This document shows, one piece after another, positions 43,253-51,171 of a stretch of 61,174 bases of DNA. Made by a program: the position numbers and the translations under genes. Origin of the DNA: a bacterium (GTDB lineage: Bacteria > Bacteroidota > Bacteroidia > Flavobacteriales_D > Crocinitomicaceae); the NCBI GenBank assembly GCA_024742305.1, contig JANSYQ010000021.1, forward strand, positions 1 through 61,174. The letters run 5' to 3'. Under the pieces are notes generated by a model. That model was not told the DNA's origin. It searched no databases and saw only the letters and a list, made by a program, of their open reading frames with translations. The number at the start of each line of letters is the position of its first letter. Position 1 is the first letter of the stretch.

Positions 43253-43340
43253 GGAGAAATGGCAGAGTGGTCGAATGCACTGGTCTTGAAAACCAGCGTA
43301 CCGCAAGGTACCGGGGGTTCGAATCCCTCTTTCTCCGCCA
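43253..43340 (+). tRNA. tRNA-Ser (anticodon UGA), CCA encoded
   Basis: An 88-nt class II tRNA. Acceptor arms GGAGAAA and TTTCTCC pair, followed by discriminator G and encoded CCA. The anticodon arm CTGGT-CTTGAAA-ACCAG gives anticodon TGA. The long variable arm (GTACCGCAAGGTAC) and the T arm GGGGGTTCGAATCCCTC are typical of serine tRNA. Confidence 0.97.
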
Positions 43341-43464
43341 AAGAACAAAAGCTCGCCTTTAGGCGGGCTTTTTTCATTTCAAGACGCGTCGAAAGTTCAC
43401 TTTCGTAAGTGAATTGAAATGAAAAAAGCCAAGCATCACGCAGTGATGTAGCTTTTGTTCTTTG
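43339..43464. repeat. nested fold-back beside tRNA-Ser
   Basis: Two arm pairs enclose each other: CAAAGAACAAAAGCT (43339-43353) with AGCTTTTGTTCTTTG (43450-43464), and GCTTTTTTCATTTCAA (43367-43382) with TTGAAATGAAAAAAGC (43414-43429). The inner part holds the small hairpin TTCACTT-tcgt-AAGTGAA. The whole forms a long imperfect hairpin that starts within the tRNA 3' CCA. Confidence 0.75.
43350..43374 (+). terminator. intrinsic terminator of tRNA-Ser
   Basis: GCTCGCC (43351-43357), loop TTTA, GGCGGGC (43362-43368), then six T. One G-U pair. Its outer parts also take part in the larger fold-back that follows. Confidence 0.88.
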
Positions 43465-43856
43465 AAGCACCTCTCTTTAGGGATCATTTCGAGGCACGAG
43501 AAATGAATCCCGGCGTGGATATATCGGAGGGTTCTTGTCCTTCGGCTCTTTCGCCTTGTTAGGCTCAGCCTCAGTCTTCGACTCATTTTAGGCAAATGAG
43601 TCTCTTCTCTTTCTCCGGTTGGAGTGAATCAAAATCGTGTTTTCGTTGGGTTTCACTTTCGTAAGTGAATTGAAATGAAAAAGCCAAGTATCACGCAGTG
43701 ATGCAGCTTTTGTTCTTTGAAGCACCTCCCTTCAGGGATCATTTCGAGGCACGAGAAATGAATCCCGGCGTGGATAAACCGAAGGGTTCTTGTCCTTCGG
43801 CTATTTCGCCTTGTTGGGCTCAGCCTCAGTCTTCGACTCATTTTAGGCAAATGAGT
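43396..43856. repeat. tandem pair of ~205-bp hairpin-rich repeats downstream of tRNA-Ser
   Basis: Copy A 43396-43601 and copy B 43652-43856 are about 92-95% identical, 255 bp apart. Each carries five small hairpins: TTCACTT/AAGTGAA, CATCAC/GTGATG (GTATCAC in B), TCATTTC/GAAATGA, GAAGG/CCTTC (weak in A) and ACTCATTT/AAATGAGT. Open frames on the opposite strand merely mirror the repeat. No protein-coding function is likely; the chain of hairpins suggests a structured RNA or a mobile palindromic element. It fills most of the 550-bp gap after the tRNA. Confidence 0.85.
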
Positions 43857-43890
43857 ATATTACTTACGATTTCAACAACGAATTAAACAT

Positions 43891-44259
43891 ATGACCCTTG
43901 AAACTTGCATCAAATATTTGGATTTTGTCGCGAACGAATGCACGCGGTATTTGAACGATCGACGAGTGACCGATGACGAGTTGATCAGTCTTGTTATCGA
44001 AATGCAGCGTTTTCAAGAGAAATGTCTAGCAAGTGACCTTCCGGAAGAAATCAAAGAGAAGATCGCTGAAATCAAACTCAACTATTCTATAAAAAAGGTC
44101 GAAAGAAGTACCAAATACCTCATTGTTGCTTTCATCACTTTCGGCTCTTGGGCATTGCTACTTTATTACCGACAACAAGCGAAACGAAAACAAATATTGA
44201 ACGAAATTAAGTTTGATACTTCGAGGTTGGCATCGTCGATTCGGATGAATTACAGTTGA
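43891..44259 (+). CDS. hypothetical protein with one membrane helix
   Basis: A 122-residue protein: a helical, charged N-terminal part (about 1-75, LETCIKYLDFVANECTRYLN, with FQEKCLASDLPEEIKEKI), one membrane helix (about 80-96, YLIVAFITFGSWALLLYY), and a basic tail. The frame starts 34 bp after the second repeat copy. I do not recognise it. It could be cytoplasmic-facing at the N-terminus. Confidence 0.65.
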   Translation: MTLETCIKYLDFVANECTRYLNDRRVTDDELISLVIEMQRFQEKCLASDLPEEIKEKIAEIKLNYSIKKVERSTKYLIVAFITFGSWALLLYYRQQAKRKQILNEIKFDTSRLASSIRMNYS

Positions 44260-44310
44260 ATTTATTCAGTTCTTGAAGACACTGATTGGGTTTTAGGGAA
44301 AAATGTGAGA

Positions 44311-45684
44311 TCACAACTCAAAACTCTCCTCCTGATACGGAACGATTACATCCCAACCTAGCTTACTTTCAATCCAAACGCGGAAGGCATCCAGTTGATG
44401 TGGCTCTCCATGGTTCAAAAAGACTTTTTTCGGCGGCGATTGAAAATGTTCCATCCATTGAAGTAATTCCGTTCTGTCGCCGTGAGCTGATAGCGATGAA
44501 ATAGAAGCAATTTGACACTTTACTGAGTGGTATTCTCCGAAAAACTTAATGGATGAACTTCCTTTCAATAGGGCTCTTCCCCTTGTTCCTTCGGCTTGAT
44601 ATCCCGTAAAAAGTAAGGTGTTTTTCTCGTTGCCAATATGTTCGCTCAAATAATGCAAAATCCTTCCTCCTTGTAGCATTCCACTTCCCGCCAATATGAT
44701 CTTAGGATTTTTGTCCTTTACGATCGCCTTAGAAGCTTCGTAGGAATTCACCCATCGAATACCTTCGTACATTTGTTGCAGATCTTGCCTTGATAAATCT
44801 TGCCATTTCGGATACGTCTCAAACACTTCTGTTGCGCGAATTCCCATGGGTGAGTCTAAATAAATGGGGACATTCGGCAATCTGTTTCCGTTGCGCAGCT
44901 GATACATCAGAAACATAATTTCCTGTACACGTTCGATAGAAAACGTTGGTACCATCAAAATTCCACCGCGTTGAAAGGTTTCCTTGATTACCCTTTCCAG
45001 TTTCATTTTCACATCCAAGGTGTCATGTTCGCGATCACCGTAGGTAGATTCAATGATGAGGTAATCCGCCTTTGAGACTTTTTTGGGAGGATACAGAAGC
45101 ATTGGGTCCGTACGTCCGATGTCTCCGGTAAAAACCAATGTTTGATCATAGATCTTCAATTCAACCATGGCAGATCCAAGAATATGTCCTGCATTCAATA
45201 GTTGAAATTTAATTTCCGGTTCCAAAATCACCCACTCCTCATAGTTATGCGTAGAAAATTGATTGACTACCGCCTCTGCATCCGCTTGCGTGTACAAGGG
45301 TTTCGCAGGACTATGGCTGGAGTACTCATATCGATTGGCTCTGTTGGCATCTTCCTCTTGTATTTTACCGCTATCACGGAGGACAATGGTTGCCAACTCT
45401 TTCGTAGGATGCGTACAATAGATCGTTCCTTTGAATCCATTTTTGACTAATATGGGCAAGTAACCGCAATGGTCGAGATGCGCATGCGTGAGCAAAACGT
45501 AGTCAATTTCGGAAGCGTTTCGTGTAATTTCGCGCCAATTCAACTTGCGCAACTCTTTCAAGCCTTGAAAAAGGCCGCAATCCACAAGGATTTTCGTGTT
45601 ACCAACTTCTAGTAATGTTTTCGATCCGGTGACTGTTCTTGCACCGCCTAAAAACTTCAAATGTATCTTCTCTCGTTTTTTCAT
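44311..45684 (-). CDS. MBL-fold beta-CASP RNA metallohydrolase
   Basis: A 457-residue protein. The metallo-beta-lactamase part has TGSKTLLEVGNTKILVDCG, the metal motif LTHAHLDHCGYLP (HxHxDH) and GHILGSAMVEL; the inserted beta-CASP part has GGILMVPTFSIERVQE, then ILAGSGMLQGGRILHYL; and the end carries LSAHGDRTEL and FLNHGEPHQLDAF. This matches the YSH1/CPSF73-like bacterial RNases that process or degrade RNA. It lies 39 bp downstream of a Fur-family gene, with GATCTGTT and AACAGATC (45685-45716) forming a hairpin in the gap just before the start. Confidence 0.93.
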   Translation of the reverse strand: MKKREKIHLKFLGGARTVTGSKTLLEVGNTKILVDCGLFQGLKELRKLNWREITRNASEIDYVLLTHAHLDHCGYLPILVKNGFKGTIYCTHPTKELATIVLRDSGKIQEEDANRANRYEYSSHSPAKPLYTQADAEAVVNQFSTHNYEEWVILEPEIKFQLLNAGHILGSAMVELKIYDQTLVFTGDIGRTDPMLLYPPKKVSKADYLIIESTYGDREHDTLDVKMKLERVIKETFQRGGILMVPTFSIERVQEIMFLMYQLRNGNRLPNVPIYLDSPMGIRATEVFETYPKWQDLSRQDLQQMYEGIRWVNSYEASKAIVKDKNPKIILAGSGMLQGGRILHYLSEHIGNEKNTLLFTGYQAEGTRGRALLKGSSSIKFFGEYHSVKCQIASISSLSAHGDRTELLQWMEHFQSPPKKVFLNHGEPHQLDAFRVWIESKLGWDVIVPYQEESFEL

Positions 45685-45723
45685 GATCTGTTGACCTAAT
45701 GTAGATAAAACAGATCAGATTCA

Positions 45724-46101
45724 CTACACACAAGCCTCACATCTACCTTGTATGAGCACGTTGGATACCATTATTTGTCTGTTGGGAATTTTCGGTATCG
45801 TCACTTCAACCTCTACGCAATCAACTTTACCACATTCAATACATTGGAAGTGCGGGTGCATGTCTGTATGCTCTGCATGAGAACAATCTTGGCATTTTGC
45901 GTACCATTTGATACCATTACTGTCGAGAAAGGAATGCAGCACCTTGTCTTCGTCCAAACGCTCTAAGATCCGGTAGATCGTGGTTTTATTCATCTTATCG
46001 CCCAAAAGCTCGATGAGGTCTACTACAGAAATTGCACCGATGTTTTCCTCAAAGACACCAAGAATTGTTTGAACGGATTTTGTTTTACGAACTACACCCA
46101 T
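45724..46101 (-). CDS. Fur-family metal-responsive repressor
   Basis: A 125-residue Fur-family protein. The winged helix-turn-helix covers about 1-75 (SVVDLIELLGDKMNKTTIYRIL, shown in part). The metal region has HTDMHPHFQCIECGKVDC and, at the end, GRCEACV; the two CxxC pairs form the structural zinc site. Fur, Zur and PerR cannot be told apart with confidence here; the short C-terminal domain and lone position are seen in Bacteroidota Zur/Fur-like proteins. A perfect inverted repeat over its own promoter suggests self-regulation. It is upstream of the beta-CASP RNase gene. Confidence 0.92.
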   Translation of the reverse strand: MGVVRKTKSVQTILGVFEENIGAISVVDLIELLGDKMNKTTIYRILERLDEDKVLHSFLDSNGIKWYAKCQDCSHAEHTDMHPHFQCIECGKVDCVEVEVTIPKIPNRQIMVSNVLIQGRCEACV

Positions 46102-46112
46102 GTGACAAAATT

Positions 46113-46131
46113 AATGCAAAGTAGTTGCATT
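46113..46131. promoter_or_regulatory. 19-bp inverted repeat, candidate Fur-family operator
   Basis: AATGCAA-agtag-TTGCATT, perfect over 7 bp, lies 12 bp upstream of the Fur-family start and covers the likely -7 box (TACTTTG on the minus strand). Size and symmetry fit a Fur-family box. It may also control the divergent gene at 46194. Confidence 0.6.
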
Positions 46132-46193
46132 GGCAAGGGTGGGAATCGTAAGGCGCTTTTGCTTTTTCATGCTCTAGAAATTAAATTCGCTAT

Positions 46194-46802
46194 ATGAGAA
46201 ATCTCTTACTTATACTATTCTTGGGCTTGGGAACGAATGTTATCAATGCTCAATCGGCATGCATTGACTTGGTAAATATGAACGTACTTTATAGAGGGGT
46301 AAATAACCAAGTCGTAGTTGGAATCTCCGGTTATCCTGATCATTCGGCTCTAGTGATGATTGACAATGGTGAACTTGAAGAAATATCTGTCGGGGTATAC
46401 ACTATTCTTCCGGGTGATGGTAAGCTGTGTACTATCTCCGTATATGCTAAGAGTGATGACTCTCAAGTTCTTTTGAAAAAAGCTCAGTACAGAGTATCGA
46501 ATCTTCCTGATCCAACCGTTTATTTAGGAGGAAAGGTGTCAGGAAATGAGGTGAGCGCGTTGGATGCAGCTTTGGAGGTAAGAATGTCTTATCAAATACC
46601 TGTAAGAACCAACTTCACGATTCTCAATTGGGAGGCTACTTATAACGATCATAGTATAACAGGAAACACAAACGATTTGCAGGTGTTGTACGAGTTTATC
46701 TCAGCTTTAGAACCAGGAGGAACCATGGTTATAAAAGGAAAAGCAGAGCGTCAAGACGGTCAGGTTTGTTTATTTGGGGGAGTTTGGGACCTTGTTGAAT
46801 GA
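46194..46802 (+). CDS. exported free-standing GldM/PorM C-terminal-like domain protein
   Basis: A 202-residue protein with a signal peptide ending NVINAQ (about residue 20). The mature part resembles the C-terminal periplasmic domains of GldM: MNVLYRGVNNQVVVGISGYP (29-48), then an Ig-like strand set, then YRVSNLPDPTVYLGG (99-113) and LEPGGTMVIKGKAERQDG (172-189). In full GldM/PorM this region follows a membrane helix and long periplasmic stalk that carries motor force from GldL to the T9SS ring. Here the membrane helix and stalk are missing. It might be a T9SS accessory or a decoy-like paralogue; the match is by memory of motifs and needs a profile search. Confidence 0.75.
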   Translation: MRNLLLILFLGLGTNVINAQSACIDLVNMNVLYRGVNNQVVVGISGYPDHSALVMIDNGELEEISVGVYTILPGDGKLCTISVYAKSDDSQVLLKKAQYRVSNLPDPTVYLGGKVSGNEVSALDAALEVRMSYQIPVRTNFTILNWEATYNDHSITGNTNDLQVLYEFISALEPGGTMVIKGKAERQDGQVCLFGGVWDLVE

Positions 46803-46812
46803 GGATTTAGTT

Positions 46813-47985
46813 TCACTTTCGAATCACATAAGAAACTCCCACTTGCATCTGCACAAGCTGCGGAATTTCAATCAAGGCCGTGTTCCCTGTAGTTTCTACG
46901 TTCTGTTGCCAAAAGTAGTTTCGATAGCCAACACTGGCATTAATTCTCCATTGTGGACGAGGTAAAATGTATTCACAGCGAAGCCCAACTTCAGCGGAAA
47001 GTACCCATTGTTCGTAGCGTGAAGGGGAGATAGGGTCGGTATTCGTTTGCACCTGCGAGCCTCCTTGATTATTGAACCATCCATAGGAGTTACTATTATT
47101 GAATCGTGTTCGTATGTTTTCGCCTTGAACATCAAGATAAGCAGCGACCTGAAAGCGTCCATTTACCAATGTGTAACTTCCTCCCAAACCAAGCCCAATG
47201 GAAGTTTGTGTTCCAAAGTACTCGTTATTTTCATAAACAGCGTTTACGTTAGATGCAGCGTAGAGCAGGTTGGCACGAATACCAATTCCATTCGATAAAT
47301 TCCTTATTTGGTAGTATGGAGCAATTTCCAAAATTCGCTGATAAGAGGCATTTCCATTATTTGTGGCCTCGGCCAAAAGGGTAGTAGGAGGTTGTTCCCA
47401 CTTCGCATTCGATGGGGATACGTTCGCAAAACTTCCCAAACGTAGTCCGACGCTGTGTTGCCTAAAGTTCGAACTTGGAGCGTAAGCTGGACATGGTCGT
47501 GATTCCAACTCATTTTCGTTATTGCTTCCTACCAACTCGGAGACGCTCATCATTTCGAGGGTACTTGTTTCTTTTGGCACTGGATCAAAAAACTCTGAAT
47601 CTGCCTTAATTTCAGTTTGTGCGACTATTGATGACGAAGCTGGAGTATTGTAGGAAATTTGCTGTTTTGGTTCTTTACTATGCTCATGAATTACCGGTAA
47701 ATCTAGCTTAGATTCCTCTTTAACTTTTTGTTTATCTAATTGCGCGTAAAATTCTTGAATATCAACGCTTTGTATTTTTGAATTTGCATTGCTTGCATTT
47801 ACGCTGTAAAGAAAGGCGCCTCCGCTAGCAACTGCCAATACGGGCAATAGCCAAATCAGTAAGAGGAACCATTTTCTGCGTTGCGTCCGTGCATTATTAA
47901 TGTTGGACCAAAGGGATTCTGGTGGCGTGCTTTCAAAATCTTGAAAACGGCTCTTCACGATATTTTCGAAATCTTTATGAGCCAT
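46813..47985 (-). CDS. anti-sigma-like membrane protein with outer-membrane-barrel-like C-terminus
   Basis: A 390-residue protein. Residues 1-38 are a small cytoplasmic segment (KDFENIVKSRFQDFESTPPE), 39-60 a membrane helix, about 61-170 a Ser/Glu/Asn-rich linker, and about 170-390 a beta-barrel-like domain (HSVGLRLGSFANV, GIGIRANLLYAAS, GLGLGGSYTLV, LRCEYILPRP, MQVGVSYVI). Its start overlaps the sigma factor stop by 11 bp, the usual sigma/anti-sigma coupling. An inner-membrane anchor joined to an outer-membrane-type barrel is odd; such proteins are known in Bacteroidota as porin-family proteins beside ECF genes. Confidence 0.8.
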   Translation of the reverse strand: MAHKDFENIVKSRFQDFESTPPESLWSNINNARTQRRKWFLLLIWLLPVLAVASGGAFLYSVNASNANSKIQSVDIQEFYAQLDKQKVKEESKLDLPVIHEHSKEPKQQISYNTPASSSIVAQTEIKADSEFFDPVPKETSTLEMMSVSELVGSNNENELESRPCPAYAPSSNFRQHSVGLRLGSFANVSPSNAKWEQPPTTLLAEATNNGNASYQRILEIAPYYQIRNLSNGIGIRANLLYAASNVNAVYENNEYFGTQTSIGLGLGGSYTLVNGRFQVAAYLDVQGENIRTRFNNSNSYGWFNNQGGSQVQTNTDPISPSRYEQWVLSAEVGLRCEYILPRPQWRINASVGYRNYFWQQNVETTGNTALIEIPQLVQMQVGVSYVIRK

Positions 47986-48472
47986 AAATTCGTGCTTTTA
48001 GTTCATTTTCCTCGGCAATTATTCGTGCCTGCAATTGTTTTTTTGCTCGGGCGTATTGCGACTTGCTTGTACCTTCATTAATGTCAAGCATTTCGCCAAT
48101 TTCCTTATGTGAGTACCCTTCAATAGCGCGTAAATTGAAAACCATTCGAAAGCCTTCCGGCAACTCTTGAATGAGCTGAAGCAAGTCGTCCATTTTCATG
48201 TTTTCCAAACTTTCATTGCTTACGTATCCAGTATTTTCCTGTCCATAAGCGTCATGATGGGTATTCCTACTTTTTTGCTTGCGATACGCCTGTAATGCTG
48301 TGTTCACGGTAATACGATAGAGCCAACCTCCCAAATTTCCTTGGTCCTCGTAATTCTTTAACTGCTCAAAAACTTTGATGAAGGTATCCTGCAAAATATC
48401 ATCCGCCACCTCTTCACAAGAGGCATAGCGAAGTGCTACACCTCTCATTTTTGGTGCAAATCGGTTGTACAA
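47975..48472 (-). CDS. ECF RNA polymerase sigma factor (5' end unclear)
   Basis: Sigma-2 (RYASCEEVADDILQDTFIKVF, shown in part as EVADDILQDTFIKVF) and sigma-4 (EGYSHKEIGEMLDINEGTSK) regions are both present, as in ECF sigma factors; 165 residues from a TTG at 48472. That start is probably too late: the same frame stays open upstream to a TGA at 48568-48566, and its translation (YSESELIQACIAGKRQAEREL) matches the usual ECF N-terminus. No ATG, GTG or TTG precedes it, only ATT or CTG codons. So either a rare start codon is used or a base is missing in the sequence. Operon with the barrel-type anti-sigma gene. Confidence 0.88.
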   Translation of the reverse strand: MYNRFAPKMRGVALRYASCEEVADDILQDTFIKVFEQLKNYEDQGNLGGWLYRITVNTALQAYRKQKSRNTHHDAYGQENTGYVSNESLENMKMDDLLQLIQELPEGFRMVFNLRAIEGYSHKEIGEMLDINEGTSKSQYARAKKQLQARIIAEENELKARIYGS

Positions 48473-48609
48473 TTCTCGTTCTGCTTGACGCTTTCCTGCA
48501 ATACAGGCTTGTATCAGTTCCGATTCAGAATATTGTCTGTATTTCGACCGTATAATTTTAATCTTTCAGCATTTCTTGTTTCAACGGTAATTCGCTGCGA
48601 ATAGTTCGT

Positions 48610-49245
48610 TTACTTGTTTAACGAAAATGCGGTTTTAAATTCAATTCCGAAAGCATGTGGTTGAATCGAGTAGATATCATTGCGCTCAGTCAAGTCAAAT
48701 TGCAGTCTATAGTTTGCTCCCAAGCCAAATTGCCAGCGGTTCAAGAAAAGGTTAACACCAACGCCCGTTTGAGCGCTCAAAAGCCAATCATGTTCCGTGT
48801 TGTAATAGTTTTCATCTACACGGTAACTACCTATCCAACCTGATTCCACATGCATTTTAATTTTGCCGGGTAGGAAGTAATACCTTGCCAATACAGGCAT
48901 TTCAACATAACGGCGCGTAACAGGAGCAATCCCAATGAAACAAAAATCAATGTTGCCGCATTCAAGCGGGTACCCACTAAACTCCTCCTTTTTTTTTGAA
49001 TAGCGAAGTCCCGAACTTAACTCAAACTGATTCTCGAAACGGTAGTTGACTCCTAACCCGGCTGTGTAGTGAAATCGATCGTACCACATAGGTTCAATAC
49101 ATTTCATAATGCCAAACCCACAAGTGTTTATTGGGGTGAAGTGCATGTCTTTCTGAAAATGGGAAGAAACCGACCATGTTCCGTTCATTTGTCCAAAAGA
49201 TGTCACTGGAAGTAATGCAATTATAAAGATGATAGCTTTTTTCAT
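48610..49245 (-). CDS. outer-membrane beta-barrel protein
   Basis: About 211 residues from the ATG at 49245 (MKKAIIFIIALLPVTSFGQ), a clean signal peptide; the frame continues 111 bp upstream but that part has no signal. The mature part alternates strands and turns as in small Bacteroidota barrels (GLGVNYRFENQFELSSGLRY, FGLGANYRLQFDLTERND) and ends with the aromatic-poor FKTAFSLNK. There is no PorT-specific motif that I can recognise. Substrate unknown. Confidence 0.75.
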   Translation of the reverse strand: MKKAIIFIIALLPVTSFGQMNGTWSVSSHFQKDMHFTPINTCGFGIMKCIEPMWYDRFHYTAGLGVNYRFENQFELSSGLRYSKKKEEFSGYPLECGNIDFCFIGIAPVTRRYVEMPVLARYYFLPGKIKMHVESGWIGSYRVDENYYNTEHDWLLSAQTGVGVNLFLNRWQFGLGANYRLQFDLTERNDIYSIQPHAFGIEFKTAFSLNK

Positions 49246-49417
49246 TGTTGTCTTTATTGTAACAATGCGCCTCACTTCAAAAGGGTTGCACACGACAGAA
49301 AATATGTGGTAATTTTCTTTCTTCACCGCCATTGCGAATAATCTACCGTCCATCACGCTCTTCCCGTATTATCTCACGATTGATCATTTTGTAGAGTCTG
49401 TGAGGTAGTAAATACCT

Positions 49418-49425
49418 TACATTTG
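49418..49425 (+). promoter_or_regulatory. -7 box directly before the MFS transporter start
   Basis: TACATTTG, full match, ends 4 bp before the GTG start codon at 49430, so transcription would begin at or beside the start codon. No TTG at the standard distance. Confidence 0.5.
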
Positions 49426-49429
49426 CGCC

Positions 49430-50701
49430 GTGCAAAACAAGAATGCCCTCATATTTATTTTCATTACCATCATGTTGGATGCAGCGGGGGTGGGGATTAT
49501 CATTCCTACGCTTCCAGAATTAATTGCTGATGTGGGCGATCTCTCCTTGGATGCATCCAAGAATTATTATTTGCTCATTGGTGTGGCGTACGCTGGAATG
49601 CAGTTTTTGTTTTCTCCCGTTGTTGGTGGGTTGAGCGATCGATTTGGACGGAGACCGGTTCTTTTATTCTCGCTGTTCGGTCTTGGCTTGGATTACTTAA
49701 TTATGTTTTTTGCGCCCAGCTTGATTTGGCTCGTCATAGGAAGATGTGTGAGCGGAATGTTCGGAGCCAGTTATTCCACTGCGATGGCGTACATTGCTGA
49801 CATATCTACTCCGGAGAAGAAAACGCAAAACTTTGGAATGGTGGGAGCCGCCTTCGGTGTTGGGTTCATCATTGGTCCTGCCATTGGTGGCTTTTTGGGG
49901 GAAGTTGGCGTTCGCGTTCCATTTCTTGCAGCAGCCGGTGTTTCTTTGATCAACTTTATTTATGGCTTTTTCGTTTTGAAAGAAACCTTGCCCGTAGAGA
50001 AAAGGAGACCGTTCAATTTATTGCGTTCCAACCCCATTGGAGCCATTATACAATTGCCAAAATACAAAGAGCTGGGATTGCTGTTCGGTGTCATCTTCCT
50101 ATACTATTCGGCTGGAACCGCAATTCAGTTTACGTGGGTTTATATGACCAAAGAAAAGTTCGATTGGTCCGAGGGCGATGTTGGATTGTCACTCGCAGTA
50201 GTCGGTATTTGCGTCGCCATCGTGCAAGGGGCATTGTCCGGTTTTTTCTCTAGACGGTTCGGAAATGTTCGGACGGGCTATTTCAGTATGATCATGTTTG
50301 TACTTTCAGCCGTGGGAATTGGAATGGCTTCGGAAGGATGGATGCTGTATGCGCTGATGCTGCCTTATGCGATTACAGGGTTAGCAGGACCAGCCATACA
50401 AGCTATCATGTCGAACAATACTAAGGATTCCGAGCAAGGGGAACTACAAGGAACGGTGACGAGTGTTTTGAGCTTGGCGGAAATTATCGGTCCTTTGATT
50501 ATGATGCCGTTATACGCATTAACGACTGTGGGAATGCCGGATGATGAGCGAATATTTGGAACTCCCTATTACGCAGCCGCCGTGCTAGTGGCAATAGCTG
50601 CACTCCTTTTCTATTGGGCCACGAAACGTTTCCGTACCGAAGAATTAAAGGAAAACAGCAACGTGCTGGATGCTCCAATCGCAGCTAGCAAACAATCCTA
50701 A
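49430..50701 (+). CDS. MFS transporter, TetA-like drug/proton antiporter family
   Basis: A 423-residue protein with 12 membrane helices. Motif [15 protein letters not shown] lies between helices 2 and 3; motif C-like [12 protein letters not shown] in helix 5 is the drug:H+ antiporter mark; the N-terminus ([16 protein letters not shown]) is that of TetA/TCR proteins. It would export a small molecule using the proton gradient; tetracycline itself is not implied, since chromosomal Bacteroidota copies are common. The GTG at 49430 is the likely start because the next Met is 15 residues into the first helix. Confidence 0.93.
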   Translation: MQNKNALIFIFITIMLDAAGVGIIIPTLPELIADVGDLSLDASKNYYLLIGVAYAGMQFLFSPVVGGLSDRFGRRPVLLFSLFGLGLDYLIMFFAPSLIWLVIGRCVSGMFGASYSTAMAYIADISTPEKKTQNFGMVGAAFGVGFIIGPAIGGFLGEVGVRVPFLAAAGVSLINFIYGFFVLKETLPVEKRRPFNLLRSNPIGAIIQLPKYKELGLLFGVIFLYYSAGTAIQFTWVYMTKEKFDWSEGDVGLSLAVVGICVAIVQGALSGFFSRRFGNVRTGYFSMIMFVLSAVGIGMASEGWMLYALMLPYAITGLAGPAIQAIMSNNTKDSEQGELQGTVTSVLSLAEIIGPLIMMPLYALTTVGMPDDERIFGTPYYAAAVLVAIAALLFYWATKRFRTEELKENSNVLDAPIAASKQS

Positions 50702-50714
50702 CGTCAGAGTTTTT

Positions 50715-51152
50715 TTACACCTCACGCTCTACGAAATCGCGGAAGTCGTTCATGTATTTTTGTGATTGCTTTTTGAAGGCTCCCGGCATGATCCAACCAA
50801 ATAGTTTCATACTTCCTGAAAGGCGAAATTCATTTTCGGTCCAATACTTTGTCGTTCCGTCACCAAGATCCTCGAAGTGATTATCAATGTTGTTGAACAC
50901 TTTTTTCGCCTCGTACGTGGCACTAAATGAATTAGGAAGGTCACGCTTGGTGATGGTTTCAATCATGTCAATTTCGCGCTTCCCCATTTTGTAGTGCAAC
51001 TTATGCTTCGATCCCACTTTTCCCAATTCTCCTTCAATAAGCTCCATGGAAACAAATCCAGGTTGCCACTCTTTCATATTTTCCGGGTTGTCGAATAATT
51101 CTACCACTTTTTCACGTGGTGCCTTGATGATGACTTCGTTTTTGTACTTCAT
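50715..51152 (-). CDS. SRPBCC (START/Bet v1-like) family protein
   Basis: A 145-residue protein from the ATG at 51152 (MKYKNEVIIKAPREKVVELF). The SRPBCC fold is shown by the first strand and helix, FDNPENMKEWQPGFVSMEL, HKLHYKMGKREIDMIETI and the long C-terminal helix (KKQSQKYMNDFRDFVERE). Proteins of this fold hold a hydrophobic ligand; the ligand is unknown. The reading frame continues 60 bp upstream into a dispersed repeat unit, which is not coding. Confidence 0.88.
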   Translation of the reverse strand: MKYKNEVIIKAPREKVVELFDNPENMKEWQPGFVSMELIEGELGKVGSKHKLHYKMGKREIDMIETITKRDLPNSFSATYEAKKVFNNIDNHFEDLGDGTTKYWTENEFRLSGSMKLFGWIMPGAFKKQSQKYMNDFRDFVEREV

Positions 51153-51171
51153 GATTTTTCTATAATGTAGC

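Noticed and set aside
43046-43348. Upstream in-frame extension of the GWxTD gene
   Set aside because: It reads antisense through tRNA-Ser and its terminator, and a good signal peptide begins at 43045; the extension is an artefact of the tRNA sequence.
43374-43850. Two similar minus-strand open frames of 65-73 residues
   Set aside because: They are the complement of the tandem hairpin units; similarity between them only reflects the DNA repeat, and there is no protein family signature.
43396-43856. CRISPR array
   Set aside because: Only two long copies with one spacer, each full of hairpins; no short regular repeats and no cas genes.
49430-50701. Acquired tetracycline resistance gene
   Set aside because: The family match is general MFS/TetA-like and there is no TetR-type regulator or mobile element; a housekeeping exporter is more likely.
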